Assembly: GCF_016906535.1 (NCBI RefSeq)
Contig: NC_057385.1
Location: 310,001 to 374,000 of the forward strand
DNA from: Rhizoctonia solani
Taxonomy: Eukaryota; Basidiomycota; Agaricomycetes; Cantharellales; Ceratobasidiaceae
Length of the DNA stretch: 64,000 bases
Direction: 5' to 3'
Below, piece after piece: positions 32,373-44,885 of the stretch (its first letter is position 1; each line of letters begins with the position of its first letter). Position numbers and translations under genes: made by a program. Under the pieces are notes generated by a model. The model searched no databases and was not told the origin of the DNA. It saw only the letters and a list, made by a program, of their open reading frames with translations.

Positions 32373-33822
32373 GATGTGGTATCTGCTTTGAGGGGTTGTA
32401 GACGTAAAACTAGTGCAGTATATATATTTGGGCCCTGAATAGGAGTCGGTGTCTGAACTGAAACAACGACAGCACGCGATAAGCGGTCAAGACTGTGAAT
32501 GCGTTTTAACCCATGTGCATATATGTATCTCGTTTAATATTGCTGCAACATCACGCACCAGAGCAAGAGATTCTTTTCCCCTAGGTCGGAGGGGGAATCG
32601 CACGGGGTTCCGGGAGGACCGAGAAGAGTATATATAGGAGATTGATTGCCGCAAAAGAGGCCGGGGCAGGTGAGAAGGACAAGGCCTGTTTATCTAAGGG
32701 CGTGGGTGGGAAGGTCAGCCGAGTCTAGCATGGGAAACCACCACACCCAGGCGCCATATCTCATCTCGCAGCCCCAGGTCCCGCAACCCGAGTTCCGGAC
32801 GAGAAGGGACGAACCGGACAGGCGCCGTGGCGGGCAAAGCTAAAACCTCACCTGCGACCCACTTGAAAAATAAGAGAATTTCCTGGGGGGAAATACAATC
32901 AACCAACCCTCACCCATCCGCCTTTAGTAATAAAAAAAACAAAATCTGCCGCCGGTACTCTAGACCCATGACGTCAGCCCAGGGACACTTGCTTTACGAG
33001 GCACATGGGTGACATCACACACACATTAATCTCTCTGGTTCTTTGTCTCTTCTAGTCCGAGCAACGACGTGATTCCGCATGGATCATGTTAAAATAACCG
33101 TCTATTTCCACAGGGCCTGTTTGCCCCTGGCGAGCCCAGTGTTTGTATATTTAAAACCTTGTTTATTATTATTGTTTTTCGCCCGATGACGGTGGTGACC
33201 TCACTGCTCGAGACCAACCGCCCGACTACGGCCACCGAGGCTCGCTAGCGGTTACGTCCGACCGACAATCATTCACCTGACTAAACCGACGACACAGTTC
33301 TTACGCCGATTGGATTCTGAATTCCGGGTTCTGCAGGTCTGGCCCTACAGCTAGGGCAGGATCGATCGACCGCATCGTTGTTCCTGCCTTTGACTCCGCT
33401 ACGCAAACCCGCTATTAGCACCTCTGAAATTGAGCATCATGTACTGTAATAATGCAACGTGCAATGAGGCCTTTATGCCGTATGCCCCCCCCCCTACGTA
33501 TACGTCTGTGTCGTCTTTACTCTCGCCTTGACGTGGTTATAATACACTTGGACGTCTATTACGCTCGATCACTGCCCAGCTAGCCGCGCAACTCTCAATC
33601 GGGTTCCTCGTCCAATCGGATCGCTTACGGATTCATCAACAACGCCACTGTATACCGTGCAATAGGCATAAAATGTCCGATAAAGGCAATCTAAAACACG
33701 TCACATATACCTAAGCACACTCAAAAGTCCATACAGCATATCCTTATGTTATAGAATCGACTCTAGAAGATAGATAACCCCCGGCCAAAGATCTGACACT
33801 TCCCGATATAGCATACACCGCC
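32373..33822. other. Intergenic region between PP1 subunit and Cin1-type gene
   Basis: No gene seen in 1.45 kb. It contains the promoter of the PP1 subunit gene and a run of ten C near 33485. Frames here are short and unrelated to known families. Confidence 0.5.
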
Positions 33823-36800
33823 CTATCGCCCGCCCAGACTCTTTCGACCAGCGGAACCCGCGGCGAGCCATCGCGAAGCTTCGGACCGGGCCCGTTCGAG
33901 CGCTTCCATCCAGAGCCGCGCTTCCCTGCTTGAACTCGCGCGCAAGGCGATCGTGTCTCCGCCTCGGGGATACGCGACTTGGATCGATATCGTTTGGTCA
34001 TCTGCTCCCCCCCAGAAAATCAACGATCCATAACATCGCGCACGTGAACGCGGTCAATGCGCATAATGAACGAGTTTTGCCGACAGTCCCGTAAAATGAA
34101 AGGCACGCATTGCGATTTACGTTTCGATTGGATTAACGTTTGAAAGGCCGTGTGGGAAGGGAATGGATGGGTCAGATGGGATGGGTGGAGCGAGGTCCAA
34201 GGTTCGACACAGGGTTAGCACGGTGAGTAGTCGGAGAACGAGCCATGGACGAAAACAGTAAAAAAAGTTTTTGTTTCAGTTCCGGCTCTCAGACTAGTAC
34301 TAGTTGAACGGGGCGCGTACCTTTGCCTTCTCTCACATTCAGCTCCGTCAACGCCATCGGCTAAACCACATAACACAACCACGAGGCGATAAGAAAGATA
34401 TCCCACGAACCCAACGAAGCTGGTTCGACAAGGCGGAAAAAAAAGAAACGTACCATTCGATACAGGCTCTCCGCCGCTGCATCCATGAGAATCAAGATAT
34501 CGTTGCAGAGCACCGCATGCAGTCGGCGCCCACTCTTGGCTTTGACGAGCACACCTTCTTTGATTAGTCGACGCGGTCCCATGTATCGGGTGGGCGCGGT
34601 GAGGTCGAGATGTCTACATATGGGTTCGCGATTAGTTCCTTGATCCAATCCTCGTTCCCCGGTCTTCCTCAATTTCGCCGTCCCCTCGACCCAACGTCAA
34701 ATAAAAAACTAATCTTCCTTTTCTCATTCCATCCCCTCTTTTTTTCTTACCAGAAAGGTGCATGAAAGAAAAGATAAAGAGGAAAAAAACGTGGTGCGCG
34801 ATGGTACGTACCCTTGGCCGACATACAGTCCTTTGGAGATCTCACCCAACCGCTCGGCGCCCTCGCGTTCCCGAATCGCCTCGTTGACACCCTCGAGAAT
34901 TCGTTCGGTCGTTTGAATAGCATGTGAGATCTGTACGCGTTCCCCCTCGGCTTGGGTATGGTGTAGAATCTAGATAGAACCCGAGTTGGGTTGCGGGTGA
35001 GATGTGGGGGATGGGCCCATTCTGATAAGTAACCAAAACCAGTCCGCTGGAATAACACTCGACGGCACTTGCCTGCTTCATCAGGAGCGGATAACGAGTG
35101 ATACGCTGCATTGGGATAAGCAGATAGGACGAGAGGTCGAGGTTCCGGATGTCGGGATCCTCGTCCCGCAGGCGCTGAATGCAGGATGCAGGGTTAGGAG
35201 TAAACTTTACACACAGAGGTCGTGGACGGACCTGGAGATGACTCGCTAGCTCGGAATTAGTCTCCCGCAGCCCCTGGAGAACCTTGATCGCTGGTGCTTG
35301 ATGCACGCAGTACGGCTGCACATCCGGTCAGAAAATAAAGACAAAAGGGGGTGAGTATGACCTAGGCGGGGGATGTACAATGGGGGACGTACCATGTACA
35401 CGGCCATACCGTTCATATGTGCGTCTAAGATGTCGCCAATGTGATCAATGTATAATCGACAATCCTTTTGTCGTTCTTCCAGAGAGCTAAGGAATGTCTA
35501 AAATAGGTTATACTCAGTTCAGGATCTTTCAGCCGAGAGAACTCGGCTCTAACCGTGTTGCACAGCAGAATATCCTCCACGTTGGCAAAGATTACTGTCG
35601 CCGACTTTTCATCGAGCATCTGAACCATCGACGCATAGAATTTCTACATGAACCTAATTTTGAGAAACCGGTTATTCCCGTCAAACGAGGAACCACCCAC
35701 CTCGACAATCATCTGCAAATCCCGTACGTAGGCGCTCTCTGTCGCAATCAGCTCGAATATCGCCTATAAACCCCAAATAATTCCAGCCACGTCATTCTAC
35801 TATATTGAATTCGACAATTGAACCAACCTCTTGGCGCTTGCGTTCATCGTCTGGAATCCCTTCACGACCGACTTGTCGACCAAGCTTGTCCACGACTGTG
35901 CGCGAGGACGTGTTCGTACATGCCAGCGAACCATCATCATCGTACAATTCAAGTCAATTCATTCAATTCTTGGACGCTTACCATTCCAAAGGCTGGGCTC
36001 GAGCCACGCTCAGGCGTAGAGCTGATAGGCGCGCTAATCACGGGAGCCGAGATTGTGACGGTTGCGCGAGGCTTGTCTCGATCGGATCCGCGGCCAAAGA
36101 AGCTCTTGATCGCTGCTTTCGTTGAGTCGGTTGCGGAGGGTAGAGATGAAATCGTTGCGCTCGGAGAAACAGGTGTTGGAGGGACGCCGATGTTTGTATT
36201 GAGATTCGGTACGCCCTCAAACGAAGACAACGATGCACGAGCTTCCCGACTTTGTCTGAATGCCTGGTAACGTTCGTATGCGTCATCGATTCTCAGGATC
36301 GATTCAGTCTCGGTTTCATCTGGCGGTTCGGGTAGGTTTATTTCCCGGGAAGATGTACCCGGCGAACCGCCCTCGCGCGGAGATGCGTCTGGTCCATCGT
36401 CCGAGGGTCGTTGCCGTAAAGGAGCCTTTGGAGCTGGTCGTCGTTTCCTAGGAGGTCGGGGCGGAGCCTGTTTAACAATCAGCCCGGCAGCCTCCAACAC
36501 ACGCTGCCGTTCGAGGTGCCGTGCAGCATCATCAGCATCTCCTGCCTCATCAGCAGATGAATACCCGTCCTCAGAAGATTCTTCAAGATCAACACCCGAC
36601 GCGACAGACAATCTCCGAGGGTCAGTACCACCTGTGGTCAAACGCAACTCTGTGCGCTTCGTCCCGGGCTCTTCGTCTTGATGCGTGTCGTAAGTCACAC
36701 CAGGCAATCCAGAAAACACACCATTGGTATTGTGTAATTATCGCCCATAGCGTTTGTTTTGGGTACATGTAAGCCAGAAAATGCAAAAAGAGAAAAAAAA

Positions 36801-39800
36801 GAACACCGTTTAGCCTAGTGCAGGAGAAATAATTAAGAACCGAGCTGTGGGGGATCGGTCCAATGAGACTCACCATCCATGAGTTCTAGATAACCGGCGG
36901 GTACGATGAATATCATTCCGTCCTTTTCAGCTTTCCACCAGTCAGCTTCAGACTTGTCGACGATCGAGAGTACGTCGCCTTCGACAAGCGGAAGTTCGTC
37001 TGCGTTGGATCCTTCGTATGCGTACAGTGCTTTCGCTTTGGCGACTAGCTCGTTCGTTAGTATTAGTGTCTTCCCCCCAAATTGAGACACTCACTCTTCT
37101 CAACAACATCAACATAACTGCGCGGGAAGAACCCTTTTGTACCCGTCTTCCTCGTCGTGCCATACCACCAATCGCTCCCAGTCTTGGATGGGTGTGCATC
37201 AATAATCAAGTTCTCAGGGAACGAAAGATCCTCGGCACGCTGTCCTTCATACGCGTACAGAGACCTCACAACATGCGCTGTCCCAATTTGATCAGTTTTT
37301 TCAGACTCCAATTATGGAACAAGATGATACTCACAAACAGAAGTATCAACGTCCGCCATCGTGTCGTCTGCAACAGCAGCCTGGACCTGAATAGCAGGGA
37401 CACTTGCGTCTTCATGCTCATCCTCTTCTCGCATCGAAGGCATTTGAGGCACAGCAGCGCCAGCAGGGAGTCCTTCAGCCGCAAGACCCGCATACCAATC
37501 CACGCTCTGCCTATAGTCCGCCTTGGGTCGCTGGGGGGTATCGTCATACGAGCCTGGCGATGTCACGTCCGGTGCCGGCGCGGGAGGAGGGGAAGGCTCG
37601 CGCTGGGCAGCCTGCGTATTAATATGCGACGGAGGGGCCGAATCTCCAACCACAGCACCTGCCATCCAACCCCGCTCCGGTCGTTCGTGACCGTCTTGCG
37701 GAGCCTGGATCCCATCTGGATAGCACTGAACAACGCACCGCGGTCGCTTGGGTCAGCGCTCGAAGTCGCGGCGGGAGGCTTCCACTTGGGTGCGGACGGC
37801 GCAGGTGGAGGGGGAGCAGGTGCGGGCGGAGCACTCGTCGGGCCTCCGACTGGGCTCGCCCCCCACTCCCTCCTGGGGGACCGGCGCTCTGCGGTCGGCC
37901 GGGTAAAATCCCCGAAAAGAGCTGTTCAGCCATCTTTTGCCTTGAATGCCTCGAGACAAACTCTTCGTCCGAGTCGGAATCATCGTCTTGCGGTTTGTCG
38001 CGGATAACGTCCCAGTCGTCATCGTCGTCCTTGGGAGGCTTGTTGTAGTAATCGCCCTGGACGCTTGAGGAGCGACGATTGTGGGTGTGCGAAGGAGGCG
38101 ACAAACTCGACGAGGGCGTGGGTGCTGCGGGTGGTGGTGGTGGAGCAGGGGCAGGTGGAGGAGGCGGAGGGGGAGCAGAATCTTCAGCAGCGGGTGCGCC
38201 CCATGGGTTGGCTGCCGGGGCAACGGGAGGTGAAACGACCCCTCCGCCTTGTTGAAGCTTGAAGAACGGATTCGTGCTCGACGGAGCTGGTGCAGGAGGA
38301 GCGGGGGGAGCCGGAGGGGCAGGAGGGGCAGGAGGGGGCGGAGCAGGAGCCTCAAACGCCTCGTCCGGACCGAAGGTTCAGGTTCAGGTGCACGGCACGA
38401 ACAGGCGCGGGCGGGCGGGAACACGAGATGGTGCAGGCGGAGGGGCAGATTTGGGGCTGCTCGCCGAGCTTCGAATTCAGCTTCGGCCTTTTGAGCCTCT
38501 TCCTCCTCTTTCCTCAATGCTTCCAGCCGTTTCTTGCGTTCCTCGAGGGCCTTTTGCCTCTTCAATAATTCCTCGTCTTCCTCCTCGTCGAATGCAGGCG
38601 CAGCTGGTGGGGCGCAGGTGCAGCAGGAACGGGTGCCGGAGCCGGTTTATTACGGGACGCTGGGGGTGGCGGCGGAGCACCTCTCGCTCCAGGGGCCTTG
38701 GGAGCAGGAGGAGCAGGTGCAGCCTTTGGAGGAGCAGGTGCCGGACTCTCAGGCTTGGGTGCGCCTCCTCTCGCTTCTTCTAACCTCGCCTTGCGCTTCG
38801 CCTCTCGTTCTTCGGCCTCCCTTTCAGCAGCCTTGGCCTTTTCTTCGGCCTCCTTTCGTTCCGCTTCCAGTCTCTCTTCAACGGCGCTCGGGCCGGACGG
38901 TTCCTTGGACCCTCCATAGCCGGCCACACCCAATTGCTTCATCCTGGCCTGAATCTTGGCTTGTGTCTCAGCTTTCAGACGCGCCGCACGTTCTCCGCGA
39001 GTTTCGCCGTGTGGAGTGGGCGTAGCCGGTGCAGCCGGTGGAGGTGGAGGCGGCGCCGAGTCCGCGGATGGCCCGGTTGGAGGAGGAGCAGGTGTACGCG
39101 CCTTGCGTGGGGGAGGAGACGGCGAGCGCTCTCGCTCCCTGTTCCTGGAGTACGGACGATCCCGATCGTCGTAATTACGCGAACGGGGGCGTTCATCCTC
39201 GTACCCTCGCGAGCGAGGCCGATCATACGATCCACGAAGATATCCGACGTCTGGGTCACGATCACGATCTCGTTCACGTTCGCGGTCTCTGTCATATCGG
39301 TCACGATCACGATCACGGTCATAGTCGTCCCGGTCTCGATCCCTGTCCCGATAGCTGCCTCCCTGGTTGCGCTTATCCCGCTCGCGCGCCCAATCACGAT
39401 CGTCATCCCGACGTCTCCGGTCCCTGTCTTCAATCTTTCGCTCGACCTCTGGAATACGCTCGTGCATAAGAGCCAGCAACTTGCGCTCAAGCTTACGTCG
39501 CTCCTCGTCCTTGGACACGCTCCTCGGCCCGCGAGAAACGTAATCTAGATCGTCTTGGACACGCCGAATCTCCGACTTGAGTTCGTCCATTTCTTGATCG
39601 AGATCGTCTTCGTACTGGTCTCGCGCGGCAGCCTTGTCCAGCGCCTTGGACGCGTTCTCGAGTTGGCGCTTCATGTCGGCAAGATCTGAACTAGGGCTAT
39701 CATCCCCGAACCGAACACGACTCCTGTCAATGTGTCGGGCGGCGCTCTTGTAGCCTTTAACGTCCGTGTCATCGTGTCTGTAGACAGTACCGTCTTTGCG

Positions 39801-41023
39801 ATCAGTTGGACCGGCGTCGTGGAACGAACGCTGGGGGGCGCGGGAGGTAGGAGCATTGGTTGCGCGCGTGTGGGTGTCGTTTTTAAGCAAATCCTTGAGG
39901 AAGCCTACTTGGTCGCCGAGGTCACGCGCCGAGGCTGGGACAAGTTCCGGTGGGAGGACGTCAGGTATTTCGTTTCCGTTCAAACCTAAAAATCGAGTGA
40001 GGCAGAGCACGCTAGCCAAAAACGGTCGACATACGTCTAAAGATGAGACCCATAGCTACGTGAAATTCAGCGAGATTAAGCTTTCCCCGGTTATCACCAT
40101 CGGCTAAAGTCCTAGACAGGAGTTAGCCTTTATGAACGTGAAAAACCTGGGTAAGCTTACCATATCTTGGCGAGATCCTCGCGCGAGAGACCGCTCTGGC
40201 CAAATACTTCGAGGGCCACCTGACCACTAATAAAACCTGTGCTGCCCTGATCCCAAGCACGGAAAATCTGATCGTAATTCTTTTGCTCGTCGCGGGTTAA
40301 TTTCCAAGGGATACGAGGTGCAGCGGTACCTCTCTGCTCTTCATTGTGTTGCTGGATCGACTGCTGGAGTGACTGGCCGTGCTGAGGACCACCAGCAAAC
40401 TGAAGCGCGCCGCCCTGGTTGGGTTGAAAGTTGGCAGCGGGCATGAATGTATTTGTCATCATCTGGACGCGCGGATCGTGGAATCCGGTCATTTGAGGAA
40501 CAAGAGGAGAGGCCGAGAGGCCGCCGCCTGCACCTTGCCATCCTGTAGCCTGGGGAACGAGAGCGGGAGACGCGGATAAGAACCGTTGTTGCTGCGCTTG
40601 CTGCTGGAGTCCCTGGGGGAGCGGCGGGACTGGTGGGACCCCCGAAGGCTGTTGGCCAAAGCCTGGCCGCTGACCAGGGAACCCGGTGGCCTGCGGTTGG
40701 AGACCCGGAAATCCCGTGGCCTGAGGCTGGAGTCCCGCTTGAAATCCGGGCTGCTGCTGGAATCCCTGTTGCTGGAATCCAGTCTGCTGAGGTTGAAAGC
40801 CTGTTTGTTGAGGTTGAAAGCCTGTTTGCTGGGGTTGAAAGCCAGTCTGTTGAGGTTGGAACCCTGTCTGTTGAGGACCCAAGAACCCAGATCGCTGCTG
40901 TGGGAATCCCGTCGCCTGCGGTTGAAGTCCTCCTCCAAATCCACCAAGTTGTTGTTGCTGTTGCTGATATTGCTGTTGTTGCTGCTGCTGGGGCTGTCCC
41001 CCCGGCCGCCAATTCGGATTCAT
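33823..41023 (-). CDS. CIN1: Intersectin-like endocytic scaffold with RhoGEF (Cin1 type)
   Basis: Links endocytosis with actin and Rho/Cdc42-type GTPases in the known Cryptococcus Cin1 and intersectin families. Domains in order: Gln-rich N-terminus with PQQTGF repeats (40950-40760), EH domain (40330-39920), Arg/Asp-rich and coiled-coil segments (39850-38470), Pro-rich region, WH2 motif GALFSAIQMGSRLRKT (about 37740-37690), SH3 (37277-37095), SH3 (37044-36874), acidic linker (36676-35982), DH domain over several exons (35900-34800, with AIFELIATESAYVRDLQ and YLLIPMQRITRYPLLMKQ), and PH domain (about 34640-33823). One DH intron has a GC donor (CAG|GCAAGT at 35072). At least five, probably eight or nine, one-base losses interrupt the frame (near 38610, 38452, 38420-38375, 37870, 37668, 35865), although all domains are well preserved. 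Sequence error is the likeliest cause. Confidence 0.88.
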
Positions 41024-41394
41024 CGCGGTTCGACGTTTGTCAGACGCGTTTCGCGGTGGTGGTGGAACAAGTGACGTCTCTCAAATACCGTGACAGCTTG
41101 ATTAGCTCATCACACCCTGCCTAAGCGCCGTCTTGTTCTAAACGGGATTCTACTGGATGTTCGTCCGCACTTGGGACAGCCTGCACAGGCGCGCATATCA
41201 TTGTATATATACAAACACACTTGGACACTCTATCTCGAGAAACACATTCATTGCTCCGACTATCATTTGGATTACCAATACAAACTTGGAAATTCGACTT
41301 TCCCACGCGTCCAAAGTAGGCAATTGATGGAGGTGCCAGTGCCCCTTGGTATGAGATTCATTTGTACTTACCGTTATTTCACGTCTCTTCACAC
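41024..41394. other. Short intergenic region with promoter of the Cin1-type gene
   Basis: Holds the promoter of the minus-strand gene that starts at 41023 and the 3' flank of the P450 gene. TATATATA at 41205-41212 is the only TATA-like element, about 180 bases from the start codon. Confidence 0.35.
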
Positions 41395-43604
41395 CTATAC
41401 CTCTAAGATCGATGTATTCAACAATCTGATGGCTTTTTCCGACCTCGGGGTAATCGAGCACTTGAAATCCGCGGGGTAGCTAGTAAACTCGTCGACGTCA
41501 GTGCCGTTTCGTAATAAAATATGGTCACTTACCTCACTAGTACATTGGTCTTCATATTAACTTCTGGAATGACGTCGTTCCCATCTTTGTCCTTGATAGG
41601 TCTGATCTCAAACAACGCTAAAAGTGTCGAGATGGTGATAAACAATGTCGATTCAGCCAAATGTATGCCCGGACACGATCTTGATGGGGTATTAATGCAT
41701 CAAGAGCGTGAGCACTGAATGAGGTACCAGTATCTTACCTCCTACCAAACCCAAATGTAGGCGGGGACGGAGTTTTAGGGTTTAGGAAACGATCAGGATT
41801 GAACTTCTCCGGTTCGTCGTACACCAACTTGTCATAGCTCATCGCCCTATGTCACTTTTAGAGCCATATTCCACCCGGCTAGCAGCCAAAAACCTACCAA
41901 ATATTTCCAACGCTACACCAAACTCGAAGTTAATGTCTGTTGATAATTTTATGTAATAAGACCCACATAGTCGAACCCTTGGGTATTCTCCATCCGCGGT
42001 ACTCATCGTCCTCAATTACAGCGTGTGGAATCCCTACTCGATCTCAGATTTTCCTCGTTCGAAAATAATAAAAGCATTCAGCTCACCAAGAGGGCCAACA
42101 GGCTGCCACCTTAGCACTTCCTTCATCACGCACTCTACATACACGAGCGCCTCGCGATCGCTCATTTCCGGTAGCCGATCGTGTCCAACGACAACGTCCA
42201 CTTCAGCTTGAGCCTTTGCAAAGATGGACTGGTTGAGGACCATGGCGAGGATGAACACAAATGCGGTTGCCGATGACTATGTAAACATTTAAAAAACGAG
42301 CACAAGTCGAACTGAAATGGACTTGCAGTATCAGATCCCGCTGTGAATCGCGTTTAATAACTGAAAAGTCGGACCAAGGTATGAACCTACCGCCGAACAG
42401 TGTTCCAACAACCCACTTGATCCTGTCCTCTTGTTCTGAATATTCAACGCCCGTTCCGAGTTTACTCTCAAGTTTCGCAAGGATCCCCTTGAGGACCGAG
42501 TGTGGGGCTATGCCTTGTGCCTGTTGAGATATTTTTATGTAGCAGTCGAGTATGTTCAATAGGACGGCGAAACGCGTACGATTTGCTGTTTAGTATAGTT
42601 AAATGGAAAATTGACCACCTCTTTTGTCTCTTCTTTCCATACTTTCACAATCTTTTTCCACCCCGACCCAGGTACCCATTCAGGAATGTATCGTATCCAA
42701 GGCATAACATTCACCAAGAAATCTAGATAAACCAATAAGAGCTCATTAACATCATACAAGTGACAGACAAGATATATACGCATATGCGTATTACGCACTT
42801 CCAGGAATAGCAGCTTCGCCCCAATGTTCCATTGTCGTTTCAGCAAGATGGAGAAAAGGATCATGCGCAGACGTGACTTCATATCCGTACACAGCCGCAA
42901 GTAGGGTGCTCCCCGACATCCTACAACTCACGATCAATTACTATGGTCGAATTCTTCCGATGTCTACGGAAAACCAACCTTTTTATCTCTCCCATAAATC
43001 CATCCGGGTTGTCCACGATTCGTCGTAAAGCAAGTCTGACATGGTTTACGACCAGAGGCCAAAACTGCACGCTCGCTTTTTTGTGCAGAGATATATGGGT
43101 CAGACGACGTTGCTCACGCCATCTTTCACCATAGGGCAATAAGCCTGTAATCCTGCAGTCAATCCTGTCGACACATTTTAGTGATCGAAATGAAGATCGC
43201 GGGATGTAAAAGACTGACAGGCTCGGATCCGATACCATAGGCAATTGCGTTCGACTGGAGTAAATGCTCGATCTTTGTTCCAATAGTTCATTTGCAGCTT
43301 TTGCAGAGTTGAGAATAATTATTGTCTGTCCGAGAACAGAGATGGATACGACGTCGCCTATGTTATTCTTAGCGCCGTATTTACTTCACAGGTAAAATGT
43401 GTATGACGTACTGTTCAAGTCCTTTCCCCATTGCGCGTATACTAGATGCTCATCGGACCTGGGCAACGCTCGTAAATGCCCAATCAAAGGATCGGCCTTT
43501 GGGCTTGGTGGAAGTGGGAGACTGTGTGCTCGGGAAGGTTTTGTGTAAATTGCATATGTAAGGATACCAGCGAGAAGCAAAGTTAGGACGATATCCCAGG
43601 CCAT
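41395..43604 (-). CDS. Cytochrome P450 monooxygenase, copy 1
   Basis: Microsomal heme-thiolate monooxygenase; substrate unknown. The start at 43604 gives an N-terminal membrane anchor (MAWDIVLTLLLAGILTYAIY) and a proline hinge, LPLPPSP. Many short introns split the gene. Conserved parts are the oxygen-binding I-helix AGSDT (42340-42327), the ExxR of the K-helix in MKEVLRWQP (about 42110), FNPDRF, and the heme loop FGFGRR|SCPG, joined across an intron at about 41735-41670. The C-terminus reads ADFKCSITPRSEKAI and stops at 41395. The intron after AGSDT starts with GC (GCAAGT at 42326-42321), where the second copy has GTAAGT. Frame and key residues look intact. Upstream sequence also resembles that of copy 2, so the pair arose by segmental duplication. 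Confidence 0.88.
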
Positions 43605-44432
43605 GATGGCTCCACAATAGTTCCGCCACTTTCTGGCTTTCTTAAATACCAATGTGAATTACAAGGCATGTCGTAATACCCAGAACATCCAAGGTAGGTG
43701 GCACCGATAACGGCTTCGTTTCTATATTTCGTTTAGCACGCATACCTGAGTCCTTCTGTTACGGGAGCGACGTCGGTTAGAAACCTATAGTAGGGTATAT
43801 GAGAATATGATCTTTTGGTCCGTAAGGCAATATACTTAATTGGTGGTATAGGAGTATAATTTTTGGAAGAGTATTGCGCCAGAAGCGGGGTAACTTTCTT
43901 CATACAAAGGTGTGATATGCAAGTCATCGGCGAGTACTTACATGCCATTCATTACTAAATCCTGTTCCGTACCTGATTGAATGGTAAATGCGTCCATCTT
44001 GTACACGACTGTTTACACCAGATTCTAACACACACCACTTCAAGATATGAGCGCATGTACTTTTGACAGCAATTTTGCCGGTATCAACAGGAATTTACCA
44101 CCTATGATAGCCGCCTGGAAAAAGCGAGACACCCTCTCCAAAGACACAGTTTATTTTATTCTTGTTGGGGATATCCCTTCAGATGGCTTGCGAAATACCA
44201 TTGCAGCTGGTCCTGTTGTGATTATATCTTTGCAATGTCCTACCCTAACCAGACCTATTGTAGATACTATGGATGCAGACCCAAGACTTCCCTATATGAG
44301 TGCCTGGAAGTTTGTTTCAATAATCGTACAATACGTATACTTGTAGAGAGAGAATTAGTAGCCCACCAAAGGCAGCTTGAAGTTTGGTTGGAGATGTCAC
44401 AGGAGTCACGAGTACAACTTAGGTAACTCACT
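43605..44432. other. Upstream region of P450 copy 1
   Basis: No gene seen. The first about 350 bases resemble the upstream region of P450 copy 2 (for example 43705-43745 against 55895-55930). The ACT before the CACTA element is at 44430-44432. Confidence 0.45.
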
Positions 44433-44444
44433 CACTGTGAAAAG
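44433..44444 (+). repeat. Left terminal inverted repeat of the CACTA element
   Basis: CACTGTGAAAAG, exact inverted match to 52779-52790. The preceding ACT is the target duplication. Confidence 0.88.
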
Positions 44445-44885
44445 AAACCGGCTTAAATACAAGGTGGTAACTGCTTTAAAATTTTACTAGATTAAGTACT
44501 TAAGTTTACGTATGGGGCGTACTTTATCGGAGTGTCACCCTTTTAGTACTCCACCTTCTTATAATTCCATATTGGATTACACCTCCTTACCACTTAAATG
44601 TCACACGATCGTGTGCACGTAGCTAGTAGCTTAGACGGGGTACTTAAAATTAATCACGTTAATTGGTTCAATGGTCATACATTCACGGGTCAGCCACACA
44701 CGAAAAAAGTCGTACAATTGCATATAATATCATGAGTCCGTTGAGCTCATCGCCTTGTCGCCAGCACCGCGAAGTTGGCTTAGCGATAATCCACTCATTC
44801 GCGGGTGCGAAGTCCATCACGGCGAGTGCGTATCGTCATTTTCGTCACTTTGACGACTCGGCTCTCCTCCTGGTGGACGAATTAG

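Noticed and set aside
37600..38620. Introns as the cause of the frame changes in the Cin1-type gene
   Set aside because: No GT-AG pair of realistic length fits; the changes occur inside Pro-rich runs and all fit one lost base.
44047..44346. Plus-strand frame of 99 codons upstream of P450 copy 1
   Set aside because: No resemblance to a family, and upstream P450 sequence of the paralogue has no counterpart frame.
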